From NCBI GenBank assembly GCA_024998815.1, contig JACEUQ010000001.1, positions 806,001 through 870,000 on the forward strand: a stretch of DNA of 64,000 bases, read 5' to 3'. The position numbers and the translations under genes were made by a program. The stretch is from Opitutus sp. GTDB lineage: Bacteria; Verrucomicrobiota; Verrucomicrobiia; Opitutales; Opitutaceae. The notes under the pieces are model-generated. The model saw only the letters and a program-made list of their open reading frames with translations, did not search any database and was not told the origin of the DNA. Of this stretch, positions 33,877-42,808 are shown piece after piece; position 1 is the stretch's first letter, and each line of letters begins with the position of its first letter.

Positions 33877-34209
33877 ATGGCTAGTCTTCCCACCCAATTC
33901 GCCGGCGTCACGGTCGTGACCAAGGCCAACGTTTACTTCGACGGCAAAGTCGTCAGCCACACCGTGCTTTTCGCCGATGGCTCCAAGAAAACCCTCGGCC
34001 TGATCTACGCCGGTTCCTACCACTTCGGCACCGATGCGGCCGAACGCATGGAGATCGTCGCCGGTGAGTGCAAAGTCACCCTCGATGGCCAATCCGAGGT
34101 CAAAACCTACGCTGCTGGCACCTACTTCGATGTCGCCGCCAAGTCCGGCTTCACCATCGAGGTTTCCGCAGGCATCGCCGAATACATCTGCTCGTTCATT
34201 ACGGCGTGA
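33877..34209 (+). CDS. ppnP: Pyrimidine/purine nucleoside phosphorylase
   Basis: 110-residue cupin-like protein of the PpnP (DUF1255) family, which phosphorolyses nucleosides to base and ribose-1-phosphate. Recognisable segments: TVVTKANVYFDGKVVSHTVL, KTLGLIYAGSYHFGTDAAER, YAAGTYFDVAAKSGFTIEV and the terminal EYICSFI. Full length. First gene of a plus-strand pair with the FKBP gene, but a 195-bp GAGCT array lies in between. Confidence 0.95.
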   Translation: MASLPTQFAGVTVVTKANVYFDGKVVSHTVLFADGSKKTLGLIYAGSYHFGTDAAERMEIVAGECKVTLDGQSEVKTYAAGTYFDVAAKSGFTIEVSAGIAEYICSFITA

Positions 34210-34398
34210 GTGAGCTTGGAGCTGGGAGCTATGAGCTTGGAGCTATGAGCTTGGAGCTTGGAGCTATGAGCTTGGAGCTATGAGCTTGGAGCTATGAGCT
34301 TGGAGCTATGAGCTTGGAGCTTGGAGCTTGGAGCTTGGAGCTTGGAGCTACATGCCCCAATCTTCTAGCTCTCAGCTCCTAGCTCTTAGCTCCTAGCT
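34205..34398. repeat. Last GAGCT array of the window
   Basis: About 20 left-facing heptads in a GAGCTTG-GAGCTAT pattern, then right-facing AGCTCNN heptads to 34398. The stop codon of ppnP (TGA at 34207) lies at its edge. No further GAGCT array was found from here to the window end. Confidence 0.95.
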
Positions 34399-34407
34399 CC
34401 GCCCCCC

Positions 34408-34944
34408 ATGCGCTCATTTTTCATCCTGCTTTTTTTAGGTGTCGTGCTCGCCTGCATCGCCTTGGTGGTGCGTTCGGGGATTTTGGCGCGTAAAAATCCC
34501 GGCCAACCGATCAATGCGGCCATGCGCGCCGCACTCGCCGGCGAAATCCAGCCTTGGTCGGAGCGCGACATTCACCTTATCTCTTTGCGCTACAACGGTG
34601 CCCGCGACACGCCGTCCGGTGTGCGTTACCTTGTCCGCACCCCCGGGACCGGCGAAGCCTCTCCGCAAAAGGGGCAGGTCGTGACGGTTAACTACGAGGG
34701 TCGCTTCCTCGAAACCGAAAAGGTCTTCGACACCTCCGCCAACCATGACGGCCCGTTTAACTTCCGCATCGGCGAAGGCGCGGTCATCCCCGGTATGGAT
34801 GCCGGAATCATTTCCATGAAAAAGGGCGAAAAACGCACCGTGCTCGTCCCCTACGGGCTGGCCTATGGGGACAAGGGGGTTTTGGGGCGGATTCCCGTGC
34901 GCGCGGCGCTGGTTTTTGACATCGAGCTGCTCGATTTTAAGTGA
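34408..34944 (+). CDS. Membrane-anchored FKBP-type peptidyl-prolyl isomerase
   Basis: 178 residues. An N-terminal hydrophobic segment (FFILLFLGVVLACIALVV) is a signal anchor, so the enzyme domain faces the periplasm. Residues about 80-178 are an FKBP domain: GQVVTVNYEGRFLETEKVFD, FRIGEGAVIPGMDAGIISM, KKGEKRTVLVPYGLAYGDKG, and a final LVFDIELLDF. It assists folding of exported proteins. Confidence 0.93.
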   Translation: MRSFFILLFLGVVLACIALVVRSGILARKNPGQPINAAMRAALAGEIQPWSERDIHLISLRYNGARDTPSGVRYLVRTPGTGEASPQKGQVVTVNYEGRFLETEKVFDTSANHDGPFNFRIGEGAVIPGMDAGIISMKKGEKRTVLVPYGLAYGDKGVLGRIPVRAALVFDIELLDFK

Positions 34945-35010
34945 GGGGCCAGTTGGCGGTGTCCGTATTCGGCGTGGTGGGCGGGTGACGCACGCCCCCG
35001 ACAAACGTGG

Positions 35011-35030
35011 CCTTGAGCGTGAGCTCAAGG
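35011..35030 (+). terminator. Hairpin after the FKBP gene
   Basis: CCTTGAGC-GTGA-GCTCAAGG forms an 8-bp stem 65 bp after the stop, followed by a short T-run (TTTCG). It belongs to the CACGC repeat family, so terminator function is uncertain. Confidence 0.4.
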
Positions 35031-35065
35031 TTTCGGGTCCGCATCCGCCGCAAAAAAACAATTCA

Positions 35066-35340
35066 CCCCGTGCTCACGCACGAGGCCACGCAGAATGCTA
35101 GCGCCTCTGCGCACGAACCCACACCCCGTGCTCACGCAGAATGCTCGCGCCTTTGCTCACGCACCCACACCCCGTGCTCACGCACGAGGCCACGCAGAAT
35201 GCTCGCGCCTCTGCTCACGCACCCACACCCCGTGCTCACGCACGAGGCCACGCAGAGTGCTCAGGCATGCGCACTTGCCCCCCACCCACCCCGTGCTCAC
35301 GCACGAGGCCACACGGAGTGCTCGGGCACGCGGCCTCGCC
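35066..35340. repeat. Five imperfect ~58-bp tandem units (CCCGTGCTCACGC ... AGGCCACGC)
   Basis: CCCGTGCTCACGC starts near 35067, 35125, 35171, 35229 and 35290. Most units carry ACGAGGCCACGCAGAATGCT. Related sequences (GCGCTCACGCGCAAGGCCACG) lie at 53.4 and 55.1 kb. It is not a CRISPR array: there are no unique spacers of constant length. Confidence 0.88.
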
Positions 35341-35351
35341 TGTTTCCGCAC

Positions 35352-36605
35352 CTACGAGCGGAAAAGGACGCTTTCGCGGCGGAACATCGCCACACACGCC
35401 GCTAACGCCACGCCTGCATACACGCAGGTTGACCCGAAAATCAGCGCCAGTTGTCCCCACGGCCAGACTCCGGATACGAGCGCCTTGCACGCCAGCGCCA
35501 CGTTGAGCACCGGCACCAGCGCGAGCAGGCCGTCCAGCTCCACCCCAGGTAGCAATCCCGCCGCCGCCGGTAACAACACCACCATACTGAGCGGTGCCAG
35601 GTAGGTTTGGGCCTCTTTTTGCGAGCGGGCGAACGACGAGATCGCCAGCGCCGCCGCCGCAAACAACACGGCCAGCGGCACCACCAGTCCCACCACCCCG
35701 AGCAGCCCCACCGGATCGAGCGTCGGCAGCGTCGCGACGCTTGCCCCCCCTGCCCCGCTGACACCTCCACCGCCCGCCAGCCCCGCCGCGAGTCGCCCCG
35801 AACCCACCAACGCCAGACCGCCCGCAAACAGCGCCCCCGCCATCGACGCCAGCGAACACGCCACCGTCGTCAGCGAAACGGTCAGCACCAAGAAAAATTT
35901 CCCCAAAACCAGATCGCTGCGCGCCGCAGGACTGCTCAGGAGCGTTTCGAGGGTGCCGCGCTCCTTCTCGCCCGCCATCAGGTCGATCGCCGGGTAAATC
36001 ACGCCGGCAAAACTGAGCAGAATGAGCACGTAGGGAATAAACCCGCCAAAGGTGTTGCCGCCGACCTTTTCGGGCGGAGCGACGTTTTCGGTGCTGATTT
36101 CAAAGGGGCGCGCAAAACCCGCCGGCAGGTCGTGCGCCACCAGTCGCGCCGCCAGCGCCTGCTCGCGTTGCTCGACGAAAAACCGCCGCAACTCAGCCAC
36201 CGCGAACCCCGACTTAAACTCGCCCTCATAAAAAAACAAATTCACCTGCGCGGGCCGCTGGTCGGCCAGCGCCGCCTCGAAGCCCGCCGGAATCTCCACT
36301 ACGGCACGCAGGCGTTTTTGCGCGATCGCGTCGCGCCAGTCCGCCGGCGCGGGCTGCACGGCGAGCCCGCTGTGGGCCTGCAAGGCGGCGCGCACGAGCG
36401 GCGAATCGTCGCCACCGAGCACCGCCACCACGGGGGTTTCCTCGCGGGCCTTTTGGGCGATTTTGTGCGTCGCCGCGCCGAACAAAAACACGATCGCCGG
36501 CATGATCACCGCCGGCACCAAAAACATGGAAATCAAGGTGCGCCGGTCGCGCAGGGCTTCGCAAAGCTCCTTGCAGTAAACCACCCAAATGGTGCGGGCG
36601 TTCAT
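35352..36605 (-). CDS. natB: ABC-2 permease of a NatB-like exporter
   Basis: 417 residues. The N-terminus (YCKELCEALRDRRTLISMFL) and first TM are followed by a large extracytoplasmic domain (about residues 50-180) and five or more C-terminal TMs with the family motif LMAGEKERGTLETLLSSPA. NatAB systems extrude Na+ or other small solutes; substrate here is not known. It is transcribed after natA, 154 bp apart with a palindromic element in between. There is a Gly/Ala-rich loop at about residues 275-290. Confidence 0.88.
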   Translation of the reverse strand: MNARTIWVVYCKELCEALRDRRTLISMFLVPAVIMPAIVFLFGAATHKIAQKAREETPVVAVLGGDDSPLVRAALQAHSGLAVQPAPADWRDAIAQKRLRAVVEIPAGFEAALADQRPAQVNLFFYEGEFKSGFAVAELRRFFVEQREQALAARLVAHDLPAGFARPFEISTENVAPPEKVGGNTFGGFIPYVLILLSFAGVIYPAIDLMAGEKERGTLETLLSSPAARSDLVLGKFFLVLTVSLTTVACSLASMAGALFAGGLALVGSGRLAAGLAGGGGVSGAGGASVATLPTLDPVGLLGVVGLVVPLAVLFAAAALAISSFARSQKEAQTYLAPLSMVVLLPAAAGLLPGVELDGLLALVPVLNVALACKALVSGVWPWGQLALIFGSTCVYAGVALAACVAMFRRESVLFRS

Positions 36606-36630
36606 CGCGGTTCGCCTCCGCCGTTATCAG

Positions 36631-36777
36631 AATTCGCGTTCAAGATGAGGTGAATAGCCGGTTGCAAACGCTTGAACTGGGAGGGACGACCTCCGTGTCG
36701 TCCGTAAGTCCACACGGAGGTGGACCCTCCCTCGATCACCTCAGCAATTACAGATAGGTTCATCTTGAACGTAAATT
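36631..36777. repeat. Palindromic element carrying the natA stop codon
   Basis: Outer arms GTTCAAGATGA (36638) and TCATCTTGAAC (36760-36770); inner arms GGGAGGGACGACCTCCGTGT against ACACGGAGGTGGACCCTCCC. The stop of natA lies in the right outer arm. Confidence 0.85.
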
Positions 36778-37515
36778 GGTATCATCCCCGCCGGCCACTT
36801 TGACGAAAATCTCCTCCAGATCGTGTTCACCGTGGTGCTCGCGCAACTCCCCCAGCGTGCCCTCGGCGAGCAGGCGCCCGCCATGGATAATGCCCACCCG
36901 GTCGCAGAGTTTTTCCACTTCGCTCATGATGTGCGTCGAGTAAATCACCGTCTTTCCCCGGTCGCGGCACTCGCGCACAAAGCGCACGATGCCGCGCGCC
37001 GCCATCACATCGAGACCGAGCGTGGGCTCGTCCAAAATGAGCACGTCAGGATCGTGCACGAGGGTGCGCGCGATGGAGGTTTTCTGCTTCATGCCGGTGG
37101 AAAAGGTGCCCACGCGCCGGTCGAGAAAGTCGTCCATGCCGAGCTCGGCGGACAATTGAGCGGTGCGCTCGGCGATGCGGGGGGCGTCGAGCCCGTGGAG
37201 GCGGCCGAAATAGGCGATGGTTTCGCGCGCGGTAAGACGTGCGTACAGGGCGGTGCTGGCGGCAAGAAAGCCGACCCGCGCGCGCACCCGATCGGGGTGG
37301 GCGACGACGTCACAACCGGCGATTGTTGCGGAGCCGCTGGAAGGCGAGAGCAAGGTGGCGAGCAGACGCAAGGTGGTGGTTTTGCCCGCGCCGTTGGCAC
37401 CGAGTAGGCCGTAAATGCGCCCCGCTTCGCAGGTAAAGGAAACGTCATCGACGGCCCGGACCTCGCCGCGTTTGCGGTCGCGAAAGATTTTGGACAGATG
37501 GCGCGCTTCGATCAT
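36760..37515 (-). CDS. natA: ABC ATPase of a NatA-like exporter
   Basis: 251 residues. Walker A GANGAGKTTTL (39-49), Q-loop region, signature FSTGMKQKTSIART, Walker B VLILDEPTLGLD, switch His in YSTHIMSEVEKLCDR. Pairs with the NatB-like permease downstream. Its final codons (TNLRSR, stop) are formed by the arm of the palindromic element, so the C-terminus may have been altered by it. Confidence 0.93.
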   Translation of the reverse strand: MIEARHLSKIFRDRKRGEVRAVDDVSFTCEAGRIYGLLGANGAGKTTTLRLLATLLSPSSGSATIAGCDVVAHPDRVRARVGFLAASTALYARLTARETIAYFGRLHGLDAPRIAERTAQLSAELGMDDFLDRRVGTFSTGMKQKTSIARTLVHDPDVLILDEPTLGLDVMAARGIVRFVRECRDRGKTVIYSTHIMSEVEKLCDRVGIIHGGRLLAEGTLGELREHHGEHDLEEIFVKVAGGDDTNLRSR

Positions 37516-37896
37516 CAGGAGGTGGACAACCCAGGCAGAGTTTCAAGTTATCCGAAGCGCATCAAGGCCGCATAGGCGGGCCGGGCGATGGAACCGATGC
37601 GGGCTGAAGCACCGCACTACTTTCGATCCGAAAACTCGAAGGGTACTGCCCACTGGTTGGTAGTAAGATTTAAAATGCGGCATCCCGAACCGCCTTAAAA
37701 TCAACGCCGAACATCAATCATTTTAGCCGCGAAAGAACGCAGAGAACGCATAGAAATACCTGGCTTGCTCTTTGCGTTCCTTGCGTTCTTTTGCGGCTAA
37801 AATGCCTTGGTATTTATCCGACACTTTGAATGTTACTGCCTTCCTACTGGGCGCAAAAAACTGGAAACCGCACCGTTACCGCTCACGGTAGCCGCC
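37516..37896. repeat. Gene-free spacer with two repeat elements
   Basis: 37595-37631 is GATGCGGGCTGAAGCACCGC with CACTACTTTCGATCCGA, which recurs inverted at 59.4 kb. 37720-37803 is a near-perfect long hairpin: ATTTTAGCCGCGAAAGAACG against CGTTCTTTTGCGGCTAAAAT. No gene. Confidence 0.85.
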
Positions 37897-38691
37897 ATGT
37901 TGTTTTGGTTAAAAAAAGTCGTCGGCTTTTGGCTCATGCCCCTCCCCTTCTCGATCGTGCTGATCGTAACGGGGCTTTTGCTCCTGCGCTTCAGCCGCCG
38001 CCGCACCCTGGGGCGGATCTTGGCCGTTTGCGGCGGGGTTTGGCTGCTGGCCTGCGGAAACGTCGGCTTTGGCACGTGGCTGGTGCGCGGCCTCGAAGGC
38101 CAGTTTCCTGCGCAACCGGTGCTCACCGCCGAATCGCCGCCACCCCCGGCGCTCTCGCGCTGCCACTTTGTCGCCGTTCTTGGCGGCGGGCATTGCGTTC
38201 AGCCGGGGTGGTCGGCCAACCAGCAACTGAGTGCCTCGGCGTTGGCGCGCATCGTCGAGGGCGTCCGGCTGGTCCGGCAGTTGCCCCACGCCAAATTGGT
38301 CGTCAGCGGGCCGCGCGACGACCGCGAGGGAGGTCCGACCCACGCTGCGCTCCTGCATGAGGTGGCGGTGGCTCTGGGCGTGCCCGACGAACGCATTGTC
38401 AAAATTGATACCGCTCGGGATACCGAACAGGAGGCACTCACGTTGCGCGGCGTGGTCGGCGGGGGGCCGGTGGCGTTGGTCACCTCCGCCTGGCACCTGC
38501 CGCGGGCGATGGCGTTGTGCCGCGTGCAGGGCCTCGACGTGCTCGCCTGCCCGACCGATTACGCGGCCCGCCCACCCCGCCTGCGGCCGGTGGATTTCCT
38601 CAGCTGGAACCTCGGCGGGCTCGAGCGGAGCACCAAGGCGGTTTACGAATATATCGGGGCAAGCTGGTCACGGTTGCGGGGCCGGGCCTGA
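37897..38691 (+). CDS. DUF218 (ElyC/YdcF-like) envelope protein
   Basis: 264 residues from ATG 37897, chosen because the two N-terminal TM segments (FWLMPLPFSIVLIVTGLLLL and ILAVCGGVWLLACG) follow at once. The DUF218 domain shows FVAVLGGGHC, ARIVEGVRLVRQLPHAKLVV with SGP, DTEQEALTLRGVV and VTSAWHLPRAMALC. ElyC-type proteins affect peptidoglycan and lipid-carrier metabolism at the inner membrane; exact chemistry unknown. It stands alone on the plus strand. Confidence 0.9.
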   Translation: MLFWLKKVVGFWLMPLPFSIVLIVTGLLLLRFSRRRTLGRILAVCGGVWLLACGNVGFGTWLVRGLEGQFPAQPVLTAESPPPPALSRCHFVAVLGGGHCVQPGWSANQQLSASALARIVEGVRLVRQLPHAKLVVSGPRDDREGGPTHAALLHEVAVALGVPDERIVKIDTARDTEQEALTLRGVVGGGPVALVTSAWHLPRAMALCRVQGLDVLACPTDYAARPPRLRPVDFLSWNLGGLERSTKAVYEYIGASWSRLRGRA

Positions 38692-38737
38692 TGCGTTTTT
38701 AACAGGCCCCCCCCTAACAGCCCACCGTACTTTCAAT

Positions 38738-39205
38738 ATGCACCCGTCGATTAAATCCACTGGGTTGAGCCCCGCACACGCCAAATGCCTGGTGCGCAGT
38801 TACGCCCACTTCACCGGCCGGAAGCTCATTCAGGATCAAGCGTCCGACGCAGAACTGGTGCAGGCACTCGACGAGGCGCCGTTTGTTGTCGTTTCCCACG
38901 GAACGGAGGCCGATCCGGTTTTGAATTATGGCAACGCCACCGCGCTGGCGCTCTGGGAAATGAGCTGGGCTGAGTTTACCCGAACGCCGTCTCGCCTGAC
39001 TGCGGAAGCGCCCAACCGCGAAGAACGCGCGCGGCTTTTGGCGGCGGTGAGCGCCCACGGTTTTATTGATAACTATTCGGGGGTTCGCATCTCCAAAACC
39101 GGCCGCCGCTTCCTCATCACGCAGGCCACCGTTTGGAACCTGCTCACCGATGACGGGCAGCCCTGCGGCCAAGCCGCCAGTTTCAACTCGTGGACGTGGC
39201 TGTAG
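38738..39205 (+). CDS. MEKHLA domain protein
   Basis: 155 residues starting at ATG 38738. The PAS-like MEKHLA domain is readable in LVRSYAHFTGRKLI, PFVVVSHGTEADPVLNYGNA, ALALWEMSWAEFTRTPSRLT and SGVRISKTGRRFLITQATVW. Bacterial members are single-domain proteins, possibly ligand or redox sensors; role unknown. It begins 46 bp after the DUF218 gene and may share its transcript. Confidence 0.88.
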   Translation: MHPSIKSTGLSPAHAKCLVRSYAHFTGRKLIQDQASDAELVQALDEAPFVVVSHGTEADPVLNYGNATALALWEMSWAEFTRTPSRLTAEAPNREERARLLAAVSAHGFIDNYSGVRISKTGRRFLITQATVWNLLTDDGQPCGQAASFNSWTWL

Positions 39206-39332
39206 GTTCGGAGTTTTGGTGACGCGACGAGTGCCGTGGGTCGCCCCTCAATCCATTGGCCACAAAAAACACGAAATGACACAAAAACGGTCCCCCATCC
39301 GTTTACCCCGCCAACTGCGGAGCTCCGTTTAA

Positions 39333-41074
39333 CCTAAATCCGGCAATAGAAACTAGCCAAAAATCACGCAGGTGATTGTTTGGCTGTCATATGCCGCCGT
39401 TTTTACCGCCGGAAAAAGCTCACCCCGAGGGTGAGTCAGAAAACCCTGATCACAAGGCAACGCCAAGCGATGCCGCCGAGGTGTTGATTGTGGATACACC
39501 CGGAGGACGTTTTCGTGCGCAGTTCGCCCCAGAGTTGCCGGTGAGCCCCTTGGGGGCACTGGTGTTTTTCACGCAGTACTTGTGTGCGACAGGAGGCTTC
39601 GAGGCACTGGTTGCGGACACGCCGCTTTGTTACAGCAGCAACCGCGCACACCGCCCTCGCGACGTGATTGGAACCCTGCTTTTGGGGATGCTCTCCGGGC
39701 ACTATCGCTACGCGCACCTCGCGGCCCTGCGCGGCGACGACATTGCCCCGAGCCTGCTCGGACTTAAGTCGATTGTCAGCGAGGATTGTGTGCGCCGGGC
39801 GCTGGCTCGCATCGGTGCCGAGCAGGGGCAGGACTGGTTGCGGCGTCACCTCGACCAAACCTGTCATGGGTTTTTGGATAACCAGTGGATCCTCGACATC
39901 GATGTCACCATCAAGCCCATCTATGGACGTCAGGAAGGTGCCAGCATCGGCTATAACCCGCAAAAGCCCGGACGCCCCAGCCACGCCTACCACACCTACT
40001 GGATCGCCACCTTGCGCCTGTGTCTGGACGTGGAGGTGCACCCCGGCGATCAATCCGCCGCCGGACATGGTTTTGCGGGGCTGTGGGCGCTCATCGACCG
40101 ACTGCCAGCCGAGCGCCGGCCCCATCTTTTGCGCGGTGACTGCGCCTATGGCCAGGAGGCGCTGCTCAGTGAAGCTGAAGCGCGTAAACTCAACTATTTG
40201 TTCAAACTGCGCCGCACCGCCAAGGCCCGCGAGCTGGTGGCCGCGCTTGAACGCACCACCACCACCGCTTGGACCGACGCCGGACAAGGCTGGCAGGGCT
40301 GCGAAAGCTGCCTGCGCCTGCAAGGCTGGAACCGGGCCCGACGTGTGGTGGTCTTGCGCCGTCGCCTCAACGACCAACGCCACCCCCGGGCCCGCCGCCG
40401 CCTCGTGCGCGAGCAAGCCGACCACGCTTTGCTGCTGAACATCCCCGACGCGGCCGCCTGCGAGCCGATCATCTACGAACATCAGATCCTCGTTACGAGC
40501 CTGCCCTACGAGATCCTTACCCTTGCCACCCTGTATCGGGAACGTGGGGGCGCGGAAAACCCCTTCGACGAGCTCAAGAACCAGTGGAGCTGGTCGGGGT
40601 TTACCTCCCAGGAGCTAAACTCCTGTCAGCACGCCGCGCGTTTGGCCGCACTGGTTTACAACTGGTGGACGCTCTATCACCGCCTGCTTCAACCCGGTCA
40701 GCACCACGAGGCGGTGAGTACACGTCCCCGTCTGCTCTGCGGAGCGACCCGGCAGAGCGAACACTCCGGTCAACGCCGCCTGGACGTGCGCTTGAGCCAT
40801 GCCGAGGCACCTCGCCTGAGTGAACTCATCACAAAGCTGGCCAGATGGTTACATGGTATCCTTCATAATGCGGAGCAATGGAGTGTCGCCCAGCGCTGGG
40901 GGCAAATCGTAGCGAGGATTTTACAGGAAAACTTCCCTGTACTCGGCCCTGAACCGCCTTTGGCCACCGCCCCAAGCTGATCGCGCTTCCGTTCAGCCTG
41001 CCGCAGCACTCTCCACCCTCATCTATCCGACGGGCAACGCCCGCCGGCCGCACTTTCTATTGCCGGATTTAGGC
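39333..41074 (+). mobile_element. IS1380-family IS (about 1.74 kb)
   Basis: Inverted termini CCTAAATCCGGCAATAGAAA at 39333 and TTTCTATTGCCGGATTTAGG ending at 41073. TTAA borders both ends (39329-39332 and 41075-41078) and is the likely target duplication. Single copy in the window; the exact right end may be off by one base. Confidence 0.9.
39391..40980 (+). CDS. IS1380-family transposase
   Basis: 529 residues from ATG 39391. DDE core: LDIDVTIKPIYGRQEGA and YNPQKPGRPSHAYHTYWI (first Asp), LLRGDCAYGQEALL (second Asp), LYRERGGAENPFDELKNQW (Glu). The C-terminal helix has AALVYNWWTLYHRLL. Frame intact. Confidence 0.95.
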   Translation: MPPFLPPEKAHPEGESENPDHKATPSDAAEVLIVDTPGGRFRAQFAPELPVSPLGALVFFTQYLCATGGFEALVADTPLCYSSNRAHRPRDVIGTLLLGMLSGHYRYAHLAALRGDDIAPSLLGLKSIVSEDCVRRALARIGAEQGQDWLRRHLDQTCHGFLDNQWILDIDVTIKPIYGRQEGASIGYNPQKPGRPSHAYHTYWIATLRLCLDVEVHPGDQSAAGHGFAGLWALIDRLPAERRPHLLRGDCAYGQEALLSEAEARKLNYLFKLRRTAKARELVAALERTTTTAWTDAGQGWQGCESCLRLQGWNRARRVVVLRRRLNDQRHPRARRRLVREQADHALLLNIPDAAACEPIIYEHQILVTSLPYEILTLATLYRERGGAENPFDELKNQWSWSGFTSQELNSCQHAARLAALVYNWWTLYHRLLQPGQHHEAVSTRPRLLCGATRQSEHSGQRRLDVRLSHAEAPRLSELITKLARWLHGILHNAEQWSVAQRWGQIVARILQENFPVLGPEPPLATAPS

Positions 41075-41144
41075 TTAACCGCGAGGGCTCCTGAAGTTGC
41101 GCGAAGACTAACGCCATCACTGGTTCATCCATTGCCGCCAGCGG

Positions 41145-42068
41145 TCAGGCCCGGGAGCGGGGCAGTTTACGGGTGATGCGGCTGCGAATCCACTCGCCGA
41201 GCACGTCGAGGGTCGTCACCAGCACCAGGATAAACAGGAGCACCGTGGCGAACTTTTCCCATTGGTAATATTCTTGGTATCCGGCCAGTTGCACGCCGAG
41301 GCCACCGGCGCCGACATAACCGATGATCGCAGCCGAGCGCAGATTGTACTCGATCATCCACAGCACGTAGCTCCAGACCAGCGGCTTGGCGTGCGGCCAC
41401 ACACCGTGCTGGAAGGCCTGCAGGCGACTGGCACCAATCGCGCGCAGTCCCCGGGCGACCTCCAAATCCACCGACTCAAACGCGTCGCTGAAAAATTTCC
41501 CCAAATACCCCACGCTGTAAAACGTCAGCCCGATCACCCCAGCCAGAGGATTGGCCCCCACGATGGCCACGCCGATGAGCGCCCAGATCAGGCTGGGCAC
41601 CGTGCGGATAACATTGAGCAGCATGCGCGAGACGCTCACCAGCCAACGCGGGGCGAGTGTGCGGGCGCCGGCCACCCCGAGCGGGAGCGCGAGCACAATG
41701 GCAAAGGCCGTCGCCATGACCGCGATCTGCGCGGTTTCACCGAGCGCGCGCAGGGTCTCCGGCCAAACCGAAAAATCCGGCGGCACAAAGTAACCGAGGA
41801 AACGTCGCAAGTTGCCCACATAGTCGAGCTGACGGCCGGACCCACGCAGCGCCGGGGTCGAGGCGGCGCAGGCGAGCAGGAAAATGATCAGGGAAACCCC
41901 CAGCACATTGAGCCGTTCATACCAGCGAAGTTCGGGTAACCGAGGCGGCTCGGGCGGACTGGCTAGGGACGCACTGCCGGACGGACCGTGGACGGGTTCG
42001 AGACCCGCCAACGGGGAGGAAGACGGGGCGTTCGAAGGGGGCGGAAGGGACGGGTCGCGGGCGTTCAT
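41145..42068 (-). CDS. phnE: PhnE-like ABC permease
   Basis: Start ATG 42068, overlapping the phnC stop (ATGA). 307 residues: a Pro/Ser-rich N-terminal tail (about 45), then about six TMs with the permease motif GVWPHAKPLVWSYVLWMIEY and EVARGLRAIGASRLQAFQ. Third gene of a coupled phnD-phnC-phnE importer for phosphonate, phosphite or a related oxyanion or ligand. Confidence 0.9.
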   Translation of the reverse strand: MNARDPSLPPPSNAPSSSPLAGLEPVHGPSGSASLASPPEPPRLPELRWYERLNVLGVSLIIFLLACAASTPALRGSGRQLDYVGNLRRFLGYFVPPDFSVWPETLRALGETAQIAVMATAFAIVLALPLGVAGARTLAPRWLVSVSRMLLNVIRTVPSLIWALIGVAIVGANPLAGVIGLTFYSVGYLGKFFSDAFESVDLEVARGLRAIGASRLQAFQHGVWPHAKPLVWSYVLWMIEYNLRSAAIIGYVGAGGLGVQLAGYQEYYQWEKFATVLLFILVLVTTLDVLGEWIRSRITRKLPRSRA

Positions 42069-42808
42069 CGGGAGGCCACTTTCCGGAGTTTCCACGCGCC
42101 GTCGCCGGACGGGTCAAAGCTGAGGACGAGCTCGGCAAAACGGTCCACCAGCTGGGGGTTGTGGAGCACGCAAAAAACCGTGCGGCCATGTCGGGCGGCT
42201 TCTTGGCGCAAGATCCCGAGGACACGCCCGGTCAGGTAGGTATCGAGGTTGGAGACGGGTTCATCGGCCAAGTAGAGTGCCGGTTCTTGAAACAAGGCGC
42301 GCGCGATGGCCGTGCGCTGTTGTTCACCGCCGGAGGTTTCACAGACCCAGCGGTGCACCTTTTCGCCTAGGCCGAGATCGCACAGGATGCGGTAGGCCAA
42401 TTCGCGCTCGGCCCGTGGCAGGCCGAACACCGTGCGCCACCACGGATAGCGCCCTAGGCGGCCACACAACACATTGGACAACAGGGAACTGGTGGGCACC
42501 AGCAGGTTATTTTGAAACACCACGCCAGTCGCCCCGGGCACGCCACCGGGGGCGTGACTACGGCCGGCCGCATCGTGGATTTCAAGCTGCCCCTCGGTCG
42601 GGGCGAGCAGGCCGGCCAGGCAGGCAAGGAAACTGGATTTACCGATGCCGGAGGGCCCGACCACGGCGACAAAACTGCCGCGCGGCACACTCAAATCGAG
42701 ACCGCGAAACAGCCAGCGCTCACCGCGCTTAAGCCCGAGTCCGCGCGCGACCACATGCGGCGAGGTCGGCTTGGCTGTTAATGCGGAAGTGAAGTCGGCT
42801 GAATTCAC
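42065..42808 (-). CDS. phnC: PhnC-like ABC ATPase
   Basis: 247 residues: Walker A VGPSGIGKSSFLA, signature ETSGGEQQRTAIARAL, Walker B ALYLADEPVSNLD, and VFCVLHNPQLVD. Its start overlaps the phnD stop and its stop overlaps the phnE start (ATGA both times), so the three are translationally coupled. Confidence 0.92.
   Translation of the reverse strand: MNSADFTSALTAKPTSPHVVARGLGLKRGERWLFRGLDLSVPRGSFVAVVGPSGIGKSSFLACLAGLLAPTEGQLEIHDAAGRSHAPGGVPGATGVVFQNNLLVPTSSLLSNVLCGRLGRYPWWRTVFGLPRAERELAYRILCDLGLGEKVHRWVCETSGGEQQRTAIARALFQEPALYLADEPVSNLDTYLTGRVLGILRQEAARHGRTVFCVLHNPQLVDRFAELVLSFDPSGDGAWKLRKVASR

Noticed and set aside
35066-35340. CRISPR array
   Set aside because: Units are tandem and variable with no unique equal-length spacers, no cas genes.
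35607-36653. Open frame of 348 codons on the plus strand
   Set aside because: Antisense to natB, Arg/His-rich, no family features.
39436-40482. Open frame of 348 codons on the minus strand
   Set aside because: Antisense to the IS1380 transposase.
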